A stretch of 64,000 nucleotides of DNA from Thalassospira sp. MCCC 1A01148 (GTDB taxonomy: Bacteria > Pseudomonadota > Alphaproteobacteria > Rhodospirillales > Thalassospiraceae). The translations under genes and the position numbers were made by a program. The stretch spans positions 992,001-1,056,000 of the forward strand of contig NZ_LPVZ01000020.1 of NCBI RefSeq assembly GCF_001613795.1, written 5' to 3'. This document shows positions 26,267 through 34,584 of this stretch, one piece after another. Under the pieces are notes generated by a model. That model searched no databases, was not told the origin of the DNA, and was given only the letters and a program-made list of their open reading frames with translations. Numbering within the stretch: the first letter of the stretch is position 1; the number at the start of each line of letters is the position of its first letter.

Positions 26267-26572
26267 TCAGAAAATGCGCTGACGCTTGCGTTTGCGGGTC
26301 AGCAGAAGAAGGATCGCGGATGGCACAAACAGGACGACAAGTGCTGGCGCAAGGAGGACAGGCACAAAGATCGTGTCCCACACCCACACAGAGATATAGC
26401 GCTGAACGACCGATTGCAGCAGGTTGAGGCTGCCAGCATCAAGGCGATACCAGAGCTCGCCTGCGGCGACCAGTCGAAAACTGCCTGTCTGAAGCGCGGT
26501 GATGGAATCATCAACCAGCACGGCGATGCTGGCAAATAACAGGATCCATCCCAACGCCCGGAAAAACCACAT
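26267..26572 (-). CDS. Small inner-membrane protein with two helices
   Basis: A 101-residue protein. It has a first membrane helix (3-22; FFRALGWILLFASIAVLVDD), a roughly 45-residue loop containing LRVAAGELWYRLDAGSLNLL-like text, a second helix (about 70-93; FVPVLLAPALVVLFVPSAIL), and a basic tail (LTRKRKRQRIF). This topology puts the loop in the periplasm. Alphaproteobacteria commonly encode such a conserved small protein, but I know no function. GGAGAGG stands just before the ATG, which fixes this start over the open frame to 26620. Confidence 0.75.
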   Translation of the reverse strand: MWFFRALGWILLFASIAVLVDDSITALQTGSFRLVAAGELWYRLDAGSLNLLQSVVQRYISVWVWDTIFVPVLLAPALVVLFVPSAILLLLTRKRKRQRIF

Positions 26573-26857
26573 TATCCTCTCCAAACTACCTGTCAGGGTC
26601 GGTATATTAGCAAAAAACACCGGAACCCTAACGGGTCTTTGCCGCCGCCGTAAAGGGGCACATGACGTACCCCGGCCGACACAGCGATTGGAAATCCTGA
26701 CCTCAAACCTTACGGATGAGACATCAACAAGAAGTAAAGATTATGGCAACGCCTTCATTGCCAAAGGTTTCAGGCGGTTAAACCGTGGGTAAACACCCCG
26801 CGCCACAGGCCCATTTGCGGCGATTTCAGCAAAGTAAAAAAAGAGGCTTATTGGGCC

Positions 26858-26886
26858 TTGTCAAGCGCGGGCGTCTCGGCTAATGT
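26858..26886 (+). promoter_or_regulatory. Promoter of tRNA-Ser
   Basis: TTGTCA (26858-26863) and TAATGT (26881-26886) are separated by exactly 17 bases. The tRNA begins 36 bases after the -10 box. The rest of the 26573-26857 stretch shows nothing I can name. Confidence 0.6.
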
Positions 26887-26921
26887 CCGCCCGCTTTCGC
26901 GATATATCAAAGATCGCATGT

Positions 26922-27011
26922 GGAGAGGTGGCCGAGTGGTTTAAGGCGCACGCCTGGAAAGCGTGTTGGGGTGTAAGCCCCTCAGGGGTTCGAATCCCCT
27001 CCTCTCTGCCA
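26922..27011 (+). tRNA. tRNA-Ser (GGA)
   Basis: A 90-base class II tRNA. The acceptor GGAGAGG pairs with CCTCTCT, with a G-U end pair. The anticodon loop CTGGAAA gives anticodon GGA, a long variable arm (TTGGGGTGTAAGCCCCTC) marks tRNA-Ser, the T-loop is TTCGAAT, and CCA is encoded. No duplicated 3' end (attachment site) is seen nearby. Confidence 0.97.
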
Positions 27012-27166
27012 TTGACCAGAAAGCCTTTTTCCAAGCATACAAAAACGACCAGTTGCCCCCCGAATGTGGCGTCAGCAATACTCAGACATGCGATGTCTTT
27101 GGCGCGGCTCCTGACAGCAGGCTGTCAGGGGGATTTGTTCATGATGTCCTTTTGCACGGAGGCATG

Positions 27167-27349
27167 ATGATCAAATACCTTTATCCTGACGGCAGCCATT
27201 GTTACCGCGCGCTGCATACAGCGCACGCAGTCTTTCGCAATGCGGATGGCAAGCTGATCGCCCGGGCCGAAAAGGCCGATGGGTCAGGCAAGTATGAGTT
27301 TGAAATCGCGGGCTTTGAGCTTTTGAGCCCGGGTATCGTTTATGACTGA
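27167..27349 (+). CDS. Small conserved-looking protein, unknown
   Basis: A 60-residue protein starting MIKYLYPDGSHCYRALHTAH and ending FEIAGFELLSPGIVYD, beta-rich in prediction. GGAGG at 27158-27162 fits the second of two adjacent ATGs (27167; the first at 27164 is too close). The coding signal is good (third-base GC, ribosome site). It stands alone between tRNA-Ser and the convergent MarR gene. I do not recognise a function. Confidence 0.6.
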   Translation: MIKYLYPDGSHCYRALHTAHAVFRNADGKLIARAEKADGSGKYEFEIAGFELLSPGIVYD

Positions 27350-27350
27350 T

Positions 27351-27857
27351 CTAGCCGTTTTCTGAATCCCCGGCCGCATTCATCGCAGCCAGCCATTTGC
27401 GCAAGAGCCCGTCAAGCTGGTCGAGCTCTTCGGGGTTTAGTGCTTCGAGTATCTGATGCTGGTTGGCGACATGTTCTGTAACGGCAGCGTCGATCAGCTC
27501 AAACCCCTGGTCGGTTAGGGCAATGACAAAGCCGCGACCATCTTCGGGGTTGCGTTGACGGGTAATCAGCCCGGCCTTTTCCAGCCGGTCAAGGCGGTTG
27601 GTCATGGTGCCCGATGTCACCATGGTCCAGTCAATGAGTTCTGACGGGCTAAGCGCATAGGGCGGGCCGGACCGACGCAAGGTTGCCAGAACATCAAAAC
27701 TTGCCAGTGACAGATCGTATTTTTTGAAAACACGTTCATGTGCAGCACTCAAATGGCTGCGCAGATGACCTATCCGACCAATGACACCCATTTGGGTGAC
27801 ATCAAGGTCAGGCCTTTCACGGCGCCACTGCGCAAGAATGCGATCAACTTTATCCAT
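27351..27857 (-). CDS. MarR family regulator of the adjacent exporter cassette
   Basis: A 168-residue MarR protein. The winged helix spans about 75-115: LSPSELIDWTMVTSGTMTNR as helix-turn-helix and NPEDGRGFVIALTDQG as the wing with D-x-R. It diverges from an EamA exporter and an NAD-binding protein. Two near-identical palindromes lie in the intergenic region (27969 and 27995) and are its likely operators, implying self-repression and repression of the exporter, relieved by an unknown ligand. Confidence 0.93.
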   Translation of the reverse strand: MDKVDRILAQWRRERPDLDVTQMGVIGRIGHLRSHLSAAHERVFKKYDLSLASFDVLATLRRSGPPYALSPSELIDWTMVTSGTMTNRLDRLEKAGLITRQRNPEDGRGFVIALTDQGFELIDAAVTEHVANQHQILEALNPEELDQLDGLLRKWLAAMNAAGDSENG

Positions 27858-27968
27858 GGTCAGGGTCCAAACTATTCACATGATCGTTCCGGTCGCCCGG
27901 ATTTGTGCGGATAGGCGACGCAAATCCGCGGGAAGAATTAACATCTTTCTAGGTCTTGCCGAACTTTT

Positions 27969-28010
27969 ATCTTGACGTCAAGATTTCTAAATATATCTTG
28001 AAGTCAAGAT
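27969..28010. promoter_or_regulatory. Twin MarR-type operators
   Basis: ATCTTGACGTCAAGAT (27969-27984) and ATCTTGAAGTCAAGAT (27995-28010) are two 16-base palindromes whose starts are 26 bases apart. They share the form ATCTTGA-NN-TCAAGAT (the first is perfect). They lie between the divergent MarR and EamA genes and end 16 bases before the EamA ATG. This pattern is typical for MarR-family operators. Confidence 0.85.
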
Positions 28011-28026
28011 AAATGGAGACGCCACC

Positions 28027-28926
28027 ATGAACCGAACAACTGATTTATGCCTCACCGCACTTGCTCCAATCATTTGGGGCAGTAGCTATATCGTCACCAC
28101 GGAGATGTTGCCCGATGGGTTTCCACTGACCGTGGCCCTTTTGCGCGCGCTGCCTGCCGGCTTGATCCTGTTGCTTGTGGTCCGGCAATTGCCGCCCGCC
28201 GGCTGGCGCACACGGGTATTTATTCTGGGTGCGCTTAATTTCGCAGTGTTCTGGTCGATGCTGTTTGTCGCAGCCTATCGCCTGCCCGGCGGGGTGGCAG
28301 CAACACTTGGCGCGATTCAGCCATTGCTGGTGCTGTTTTTGGCCCGCTTCGCCCTTGGATCGGGCATTACGATTCTGGGTGTTATCGCGGCAATTTCGGG
28401 ATTGATCGGGGTCGCGATGCTTGTGCTTGGCCCGACAAGCAGCCTTGATCCCATTGGCATTGCTGCCGCCCTTTTCGGTGCTGCATCCATGGCTGCCGGC
28501 ACCGTGATGACACGCAAATGGCAACCCCCTGTATCACCGCTGACCTTTACGGCCTGGCAATTAACCGCAGGCGGGCTGCTTTTGATCCCGGTAGCACTGA
28601 TCATTGAACCGGGCTTTCCGATGCCGACGCCTGTCAATCTGGTCGGTCTGGTGTGGCTTGGCCTGATCGGGGCGGCACTGACCTATTTCCTGTGGTTCCG
28701 GGGTATTGCGCGCCTTGGCCCGACGACGGTGACAAGCTTTGGCTTTTTAAGCCCGACCAGTGCGGTTTTGCTGGGCTGGGTAATCCTGGGCGAGGCGTTA
28801 AGCCCGCTTCAGATGACTGGTGTGATTGTCGTGCTTGTCAGCATCTGGCTTGGTCAGCGCGCCGCCCGACCTGCGCCCGCACCGATCAAGAGCCCGATCA
28901 CCGAACCAGCCCCGCGCACCACCTAA
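28027..28926 (+). CDS. EamA/DMT superfamily transporter under MarR control
   Basis: A 299-residue, ten-helix protein with two EamA repeats (start LCLTALAPIIWGSSYIVTTE; second repeat near 150). It belongs to the group related to YdcZ/RhaT-like drug or metabolite exporters, and the substrate is unknown. A TGGAGA site precedes the ATG. Two MarR-type operators lie directly upstream, so expression is probably inducible. An NAD-binding protein gene follows 36 bases later on the same strand. Confidence 0.92.
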   Translation: MNRTTDLCLTALAPIIWGSSYIVTTEMLPDGFPLTVALLRALPAGLILLLVVRQLPPAGWRTRVFILGALNFAVFWSMLFVAAYRLPGGVAATLGAIQPLLVLFLARFALGSGITILGVIAAISGLIGVAMLVLGPTSSLDPIGIAAALFGAASMAAGTVMTRKWQPPVSPLTFTAWQLTAGGLLLIPVALIIEPGFPMPTPVNLVGLVWLGLIGAALTYFLWFRGIARLGPTTVTSFGFLSPTSAVLLGWVILGEALSPLQMTGVIVVLVSIWLGQRAARPAPAPIKSPITEPAPRTT

Positions 28927-28962
28927 AAACGAAACGCCCCACATATATAAAGGAAACGTCCG

Positions 28963-29625
28963 ATGAAGATTGTACTGTTTGGCGCCACTGGTGATGTCGG
29001 CACCGCCACCCTGCGTGAAGCCCTGACGCGTGGACATAGTGTTACCGCGATTGCGCGCAATATCCACAAACTGGCTGATGTGCCAGACAGCGTGACACGC
29101 GAAAGCGTTGATGTGCTGGCCAAGCCGGACCGCGTTGCAGAGCTGATGGCAAGCCATGACGTTGCAATCAGCGCACTTCGCCCGATCAGCGGATCAGAAA
29201 GTTTGCTGGTTGATATGAGCCGGGTTTTGCTGGACGCGGCACGTAAAACCAAAGCCCCGATTTACCTGACCGGCGGGGCCGCAACCCTGAAACTGGCCGA
29301 TGATAGCGGCTATACTGTCCTGAGTGCGCCTGATTTCCTGCCTGATACCGTTCGACCGATTGCCGAGGCCTGCGCAAAGCAGGATGCGCTGTTTAATCAG
29401 TATGAAGACGTGCAATGGACCTGCCTGCGCCCGCCCGCGATGCTGATTGATGGACCGCTGACCGGGCAATATGTGCGCGGCACTGATACGCTGGTCCCCG
29501 ACCATGACGGGATGGCGCGCATCAGCTTTGCTGATTTCGGCTATGCCATGGTTGATCTGATAGAAGACGGAAATGGTGGGCAGCAACGCCTGACGGTTGG
29601 GTATCAGAACAGGGCGGCGGCCTGA
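28963..29625 (+). CDS. NAD(P)-binding atypical SDR protein (NmrA/YwnB-like)
   Basis: A 220-residue protein with an N-terminal dinucleotide fold: IVLFGATGDVGTATLREAL (3-21, the G-A-T-G-x-x-G motif of atypical SDRs), then SVTAIARN. The ending YAMVDLIEDGNG resembles YwnB/Rv-type NAD(P)H-binding proteins. There is no classical Y-x3-K active site. It may act as a reductase or redox sensor; the substrate is unknown. It is transcribed with the EamA exporter (36-base gap), so the pair plus MarR forms a regulated response cassette. A terminator follows at 29656. Confidence 0.87.
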   Translation: MKIVLFGATGDVGTATLREALTRGHSVTAIARNIHKLADVPDSVTRESVDVLAKPDRVAELMASHDVAISALRPISGSESLLVDMSRVLLDAARKTKAPIYLTGGAATLKLADDSGYTVLSAPDFLPDTVRPIAEACAKQDALFNQYEDVQWTCLRPPAMLIDGPLTGQYVRGTDTLVPDHDGMARISFADFGYAMVDLIEDGNGGQQRLTVGYQNRAAA

Positions 29626-29655
29626 AACTGCTGAGCCGGATTATAGAAAGAACGG

Positions 29656-29687
29656 AAAACGGGCGGCCATCAAAGCCGCCCGTTTTT
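29656..29687. terminator. Bidirectional terminator between convergent genes
   Basis: The stem AAACGGGCGGC (29657-29667) with GCCGCCCGTTT (29675-29685) has a seven-base loop, with T-run on the plus strand and A-run on the other arm. It can stop both the MarR-cassette transcript and proC. Confidence 0.88.
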
Positions 29688-29698
29688 GTTGCCTGAAC

Positions 29699-30475
29699 TT
29701 ACTTGGCAGATGCCTTGATCCGCGCGAACACTTCATCAAGCGCAGCATGAAGCGCATCGGTGCCCTTTTCACGGATGAAAGTTTGCGCAACCTGCTCATT
29801 GAGACCACCAGCGGTGATGTGGCCTTCATAAAGATCGGCAAAACTTTGATCTGGGGATTTGTCCGTGTTCCCGGCAAGCCCGGAAAACAGCGCGGCAAGG
29901 TAGCGCCTGGCATCAGCATAGTCGGAGCCCTGTTTGACCATCCACTGCGCGGCACTTTCAAGCACGGTGAAATAGGTCGCCATCAGGGCACTGCCCGCTG
30001 CGTAGCCATCAAAGGCATCAATGGTTTCAGCCGCCACCGCACCACCGAGTTTTTCAAACAGGGCCATGACATCGGGCGAACCGGGATAGACCGCCGTGAC
30101 ACAGGCATGATGTTCGACCGGTGGCAGGGGGATGGCACGATCACATTGTGCGTTGGTGCCCAGCCAAAGCTTAAGGTCGGCAATCGGGATGGTGGCAATC
30201 AGGCTGACAATCTGTTTGTCATCGGGCACGCGCAGCGTTGAGAGAACATCACCGGCAATCTGTGGCAGAACCGCAAGAAAGACCATATCGGACTGATCAA
30301 TGATCGCCTGATTGTCGTCTTCGACCCGCACCTGGTTAAAGTCGGCGGCGAGCTTTGCGGAGATATGCGCGCTTCGGCGTGAAACGATGATTTCGCTTGC
30401 CGGATAGTCAGATGTCAAAAGACCGCGAATGACCGCATCGCTGATTGCGCCGGTTCCGATAAAGCCTAGTTTCAT
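29699..30475 (-). CDS. proC: Pyrroline-5-carboxylate reductase
   Basis: A 258-residue ProC-like protein. The N-terminal Rossmann domain starts MKLGFIGTGAISDAVIRGLL, with G-x-G-x-I for NAD(P)H. The C-terminal helical dimer domain (about 160-255) ends DQSFADLYEGHITAGGLNEQ, whose T-A-G-G-L-N-E is the proline-site signature. It catalyses the last step of proline synthesis. Its start overlaps the stop of thpR by four bases. The protein is slightly divergent (pyrroline motif VYPGSPDVMALFEKLG), so a secondary paralogue is possible. Confidence 0.82.
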   Translation of the reverse strand: MKLGFIGTGAISDAVIRGLLTSDYPASEIIVSRRSAHISAKLAADFNQVRVEDDNQAIIDQSDMVFLAVLPQIAGDVLSTLRVPDDKQIVSLIATIPIADLKLWLGTNAQCDRAIPLPPVEHHACVTAVYPGSPDVMALFEKLGGAVAAETIDAFDGYAAGSALMATYFTVLESAAQWMVKQGSDYADARRYLAALFSGLAGNTDKSPDQSFADLYEGHITAGGLNEQVAQTFIREKGTDALHAALDEVFARIKASAK

Positions 30476-31068
30476 TGAAAATCCTCTGTTGCGAAGGCCT
30501 CTGAGAGGTCTGGTTCAGGAAGCGGGCCATCCTTGCCATCATAGGCGGCAATCACGCGAAATTCCGGACCATCCGTTGTTGAATGGCTTTCATACAAGCA
30601 GAAACGATCAACGGTGAACACCCGCGAGGTCACATCCCCATGATCGACAATCGCCTGTTCGATGGAAGCCCGCGCGGCATCGCGATTGCGGCCCAGCGTG
30701 ATATGCGGGGTGAATTTGCGCATATCCATATCCGGGCATTCTTCAAGTGCGAGAAGCGCATTTTCCACCCGATTGGCAAGCGTGTGCAACGCCGGTTGAT
30801 CCTTTACCCCAGCCCAGAAGATGCGGACCTTGCGGTTGGATGCAAACATATCAAGTCCGGATACCTGCAAATCAAAGGGGTCGAATTTGACCTGCGAGAG
30901 GGCCTTGTCAATCTCGCCTGCCAGCCCCGGATCGACATTACCGATGAATTTCAGGGTGATGTGCATGTTTTCCGGGGTCTGGGGATCAAGCCCCTTTATC
31001 GCGCGCCCCAGCGGATAAAGTTCGACCGCAATATCGTGGGGAATTTCCACACCAACAAACAAACGCAT
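30472..31068 (-). CDS. thpR: RNA 2',3'-cyclic phosphodiesterase
   Basis: A 198-residue 2H phosphoesterase. Its two H-x-T-x motifs are visible: MHITLKFIG (about 40-48) and FTPHITLGRNRD (about 118-129). The start MRLFVGVEIPHDI is typical of ThpR/LigT. It hydrolyses 2',3'-cyclic phosphate ends of RNA. The gene overlaps proC by four bases on the same strand, so they are co-transcribed without an evident functional link. Confidence 0.93.
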   Translation of the reverse strand: MRLFVGVEIPHDIAVELYPLGRAIKGLDPQTPENMHITLKFIGNVDPGLAGEIDKALSQVKFDPFDLQVSGLDMFASNRKVRIFWAGVKDQPALHTLANRVENALLALEECPDMDMRKFTPHITLGRNRDAARASIEQAIVDHGDVTSRVFTVDRFCLYESHSTTDGPEFRVIAAYDGKDGPLPEPDLSEAFATEDFQ

Positions 31069-31134
31069 GTCTTCAATCCAATTAAAGTTCGGGGGTGGGT
31101 CAGAAGCGGCTCAAGAAGGAATAGTGTATGGATA

Positions 31135-32001
31135 TTATCCGGTCGAGCGCGCAGGCAGCGGCAAAGCGTCGTCTTCACCATCGATTTGCGGGAAATTGCC
31201 CGCCGCCCAGTCGGACTTGGCCGCTTCAATGCGGTCCTTGCTGCTGGAAACAAAGTTCCACCAGATGTGACGTTTGCCAAGCGGCAACCCGCCGAGCAAC
31301 ATCACACGACAATCGGTTTTGGCGACGATATCGGGGATTTCTTCGGGCGCGACATACAGAAGGCTTTGTGGTTCGTGACTTTCACCGTCGACCATTAGCG
31401 TGCCGGATACAACGTAAATCGCCCCTTCCTGATTTTCGCCAGGCAACACAAGCTGCGCGCCTTCGTCAATGGCGACATCCAGGTAATAGAGCTTGGACTT
31501 GACCGGCACCGGGGCCGTTTTGCCAAAGGCTTCGCCCGCGATCAGGCGCATATGAAGCCCGGCATCCTCGATGATTGGAAGATCATCCTTCGGCACATGA
31601 TAAAAGGCGGGATCGGATTCCTCGTCCTCTTCGGGAAGGGCCACCCAAAGCTGCAAGCCATGAAGGGCATGAACCGAATTGCGCACGATCTCGGTTTCAC
31701 GTTCGGAATGGGTAATACCGCGGCCCGCATGCATCCAGTTGAGATCACCCGGGGTGATTTCGATATTGCTGCCCAGACTGTCGTGATGGAGGATCGCCCC
31801 ATTGAACAGATAGGTGACGGTGGCCAAGCCGATATGCGGATGCGGGGGTACATCAACACCGTGGCCGGGCTCGAACTTTACCGGGCCCATGTGATCAAAA
31901 AACACAAACGGACCGACAGAACGCACCTCGCGGTGAGGTAAAATGCGGCGGACCGTCATATCCCCGAGATCAGCTTCCTTGCCGTTGATACGCTTAACCA
32001 T
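31135..32001 (-). CDS. Pirin family protein
   Basis: A 288-residue bicupin. The N-terminal cupin holds the metal-binding His set in PPHPHIGLATVTYLFNG and GRGITHSE, with FFDHMGPVKFEPGHG before it; the C-terminal pirin domain covers about 170-270 (HEPQSLLYVAPEEI). Bacterial pirins bind iron, and some are quercetinases. The role here is not evident. It stands alone; a gap of 125 bases separates it from the aldo/keto reductase. Confidence 0.93.
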   Translation of the reverse strand: MVKRINGKEADLGDMTVRRILPHREVRSVGPFVFFDHMGPVKFEPGHGVDVPPHPHIGLATVTYLFNGAILHHDSLGSNIEITPGDLNWMHAGRGITHSERETEIVRNSVHALHGLQLWVALPEEDEESDPAFYHVPKDDLPIIEDAGLHMRLIAGEAFGKTAPVPVKSKLYYLDVAIDEGAQLVLPGENQEGAIYVVSGTLMVDGESHEPQSLLYVAPEEIPDIVAKTDCRVMLLGGLPLGKRHIWWNFVSSSKDRIEAAKSDWAAGNFPQIDGEDDALPLPARSTG

Positions 32002-32126
32002 TGGTCGCCTCCGTCTCGGTGGTGAGGGATACGGCGAGGCATGGAATACCGCGCCGCATCTCCCAAGTTTGGGGTCAAAATCTGACCATCCTGTGACGTT
32101 ACCGCCAAGGATATCCCTTCAGTTCC

Positions 32127-33167
32127 TTACGGGCAGGGATAGGTATAGATTTTGTGAATGTTTTCGATTTCTTCGAGAACAGTGTCCGACAGGGTGATTT
32201 TGGCGGATCCAATGTTGGATTTGAGCTGTTCCATGCTGGTTGCGCCAATGATGTTCGAGGTCAGGAACGGGCGCGAATTGACATAGGCCAGCGCCATCTG
32301 TGCCGGATCAAGGCCGTTATCCTTGGCAAGCTTCACATAGGCTTCGGTTGCCTTGACCCCGTTTTCGGTCAGATAGCGCCCGAAATATTGGGGCCAGACA
32401 GAGGAACGCGCACCTTCGGGACGCGCACCGCCCAAATATTTGCCCGACAGCGCCCCACCGCCCAGCGGCGAATAGGCCAAAAGACCGGCATCTTCGCGGA
32501 TCGAACATTCGGCCAGACCGACTTCATATTGACGGGTCAGAAGGCTGTAGGGGTTCTGAACAGAGACCACGCGCGGCCAGCCATTCTTTTCGGCCAGCTC
32601 AAGGAACTTCATCAGGCCCCACGGGCTTTCATTCGACAGACCGATATGGCGGACCTTGCCAGCCTTGACCAGTTCATCAAGGGCGCCAAGGGTTTCCTCG
32701 ATCGGGGTGAATTGTTCTTCCGCGTCATGGGTATAGCCCAGCTTGGAGAAGAAGTTGGAATTCCGATCCGGCCAGTGAAGCTGATAAAGATCGACATAAT
32801 CGGTTTTCAGGCGCGCAAGCGAGGCGTCAATTGCCTCAAAGATTTGCCCACGGGTCAGACGCGGCCCACCACGCACATACGGGAAACGATCCGCCGGACC
32901 GACGACCTTGGTGGCAATCACCAGATCATCACGACGGCCGCGCTTTTCAAGCCAGTTACCAATGATGGTTTCGGTTTTGGTAAAGGTCTCTTCCATCGCC
33001 GGGACCGGATACATTTCGGCTGTGTCGATGAAATTGATTTCGTTGGCAGTGGCGTAATCAAGCTGTTCGAAAGCTTCGTCTTGCGTGTTCTGCTGGCCCC
33101 AGGTCATGGTGCCCAGACAAATCACACTGACATCTATATCAGTACGCCCCAGTCGACGATATTCCAT
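32127..33167 (-). CDS. Aldo/keto reductase, Tas-like
   Basis: A 346-residue AKR. It has the start MEYRRLGRTDIDVSVICLG, the catalytic set Asp/Tyr in FIDTAEMYPV, Lys in LVIATKVVGP, and His in LYQLHWPDR, plus the C-terminal cofactor loop (SNIIGATSMEQLKSNI). It is close to the E. coli Tas/NADP-dependent subgroup that reduces aldehydes. ATG 33167 has AGGGGAA upstream; the open frame to 33278 is rejected. Confidence 0.92.
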   Translation of the reverse strand: MEYRRLGRTDIDVSVICLGTMTWGQQNTQDEAFEQLDYATANEINFIDTAEMYPVPAMEETFTKTETIIGNWLEKRGRRDDLVIATKVVGPADRFPYVRGGPRLTRGQIFEAIDASLARLKTDYVDLYQLHWPDRNSNFFSKLGYTHDAEEQFTPIEETLGALDELVKAGKVRHIGLSNESPWGLMKFLELAEKNGWPRVVSVQNPYSLLTRQYEVGLAECSIREDAGLLAYSPLGGGALSGKYLGGARPEGARSSVWPQYFGRYLTENGVKATEAYVKLAKDNGLDPAQMALAYVNSRPFLTSNIIGATSMEQLKSNIGSAKITLSDTVLEEIENIHKIYTYPCP

Positions 33168-33319
33168 ATGAAATTCCCCTGTTTTGTGCCGCCAGAACCG
33201 CTGAATCGGGGCGGCACATGATTTTGCAATGGTATGAATATATCCGCTTGGCCGCGTGATGAAACCGTTGGCGGGCAAATTTATTGTGACGGGGTATGAG
33301 GTGGCCCTGGCGTCAGGAC

Positions 33320-34438
33320 CTAGATAAACAGGGTCAGAACCCCGGTATATCCATAGAAGCGGTCATTGCAGATTTCGCCATTGCCATAAAAGCCGGTTAG
33401 CGGCAGATCGCCCAGTTCATCGCGGATGATCATCATTTCGCGGCTTTCGGTGCCAAACAGATGCGGGCCACGGGCAACGCAGCTGCAATACAGCGCTCCG
33501 CGCGGCTTGCCCGGCAGACGTTTTTGCAAATCAGCCAGCATGCGCCGCAGATCCTGCTCGGCCGCTGCCCCGTCGCGGCGGACAAAGCGGATGGCATCGC
33601 CCGCCTGCACATCACCGCTGATCGCGATCATGTTGTTATGGGGATCCACCCCCATCAGGTTGCGCACGACAAAGTCGCCGGTGTCCGATCCCGGTACCAT
33701 CAGGGCCGCATGATACCGCCCCGATGCCATGGATTGTTCCCCACCGTCGGCGTCGAGTTCTTCCTTAAGCACCTCAAGGGCTGGACGATCATCAAGGGTC
33801 GAGACAATGCCATCGCGCCCCTCGGTCACGCGATGGACCGGACCAACCGGGGTGCAGGCCTGACTGATACCGACCTGAACACTGGTTTTACCGTCAAACA
33901 GAACACCCGAAAGGCCGCCATCGACAATGCGATCAGCAATCTGTGGCGCACCGCGTTCGCCCGAGGCAATCCCGCCAACCAGATAAGTCGAGCCCAACCT
34001 TGCGAGCTCGGCCAATTGACCGAGGCTGTCAGGTGCGCCCGGGTCGCCATGCACCAGACCAAAAATCGGTTGCAGACGATCAATCGCCTTTTGCAGTTCG
34101 GGGGCGTCCAGATCGGCTTCGGTTTTCAGGGGTTCAAAGATGTGGAAGTCATCACGGGCAAACGGGGCGATCATGACAGAGGCCGCCGGAACCCCGAAAT
34201 AGGCGCGCCCTGATCCGCAAACCCCAACACCGGACGTTCCGATCCAGTGTTCAATCGACAGGCGCGAACGCAGGAAGGTCAGGATACTGCCAAGATCCCC
34301 GGCAAGCGGTTCGGAGACATACAAAAAAGCCAGTGCCTGTTCTGGTAATGGTTCTTTTTCCAGAAGTTCGGCAAGCTCGGATGCGACCGAGGCCCAGTTT
34401 TCACCGCTGGCATGTGCCGCCCGAAATTCCGCCGTCAT
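33320..34438 (-). CDS. FIST domain sensory protein
   Basis: A 372-residue protein with FIST_N (about 30-215; IGTSGVGVCGSGRAYFGVPA, VGGIASGERGAPQ, GVLFDGKTSVQVGISQACTP) and FIST_C (about 220-370; GALYCSCVARGPHLFG, PLTGFYGNGEICNDRFYGYT). FIST proteins bind small ligands, possibly amino acids, in F-box and signalling contexts. No kinase, GGDEF or chemotaxis output is fused or adjacent. ATG 34438 is chosen because GGGAGA precedes it; an in-frame ATG four codons upstream overlaps that site. Confidence 0.9.
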   Translation of the reverse strand: MTAEFRAAHASGENWASVASELAELLEKEPLPEQALAFLYVSEPLAGDLGSILTFLRSRLSIEHWIGTSGVGVCGSGRAYFGVPAASVMIAPFARDDFHIFEPLKTEADLDAPELQKAIDRLQPIFGLVHGDPGAPDSLGQLAELARLGSTYLVGGIASGERGAPQIADRIVDGGLSGVLFDGKTSVQVGISQACTPVGPVHRVTEGRDGIVSTLDDRPALEVLKEELDADGGEQSMASGRYHAALMVPGSDTGDFVVRNLMGVDPHNNMIAISGDVQAGDAIRFVRRDGAAAEQDLRRMLADLQKRLPGKPRGALYCSCVARGPHLFGTESREMMIIRDELGDLPLTGFYGNGEICNDRFYGYTGVLTLFI

Positions 34439-34584
34439 GCTGTCTCCCATTGCTGGCTGGTCGGGGTGGCCGGTTCTTGTGCCCGGTCGCCAAACCAGAA
34501 ATCGACTTTCTTACATCTAAGCATTGCGCGAACCCTTCCACAAGGGGCCGTGGATCGGTTTGTCATGGCGCACAATATGCGCAA

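Noticed and set aside
26922-27011. tRNA-Ser as a phage or island attachment site
   Set aside because: No repeat of the tRNA 3' end and no integrase in the window.
26883-27167. 94-codon open frame through tRNA-Ser
   Set aside because: It translates the tRNA itself and so is not a gene.
32154-33221. 355-codon plus-strand open frame over the aldo/keto reductase
   Set aside because: Antisense shadow; the minus strand carries the full AKR tetrad.
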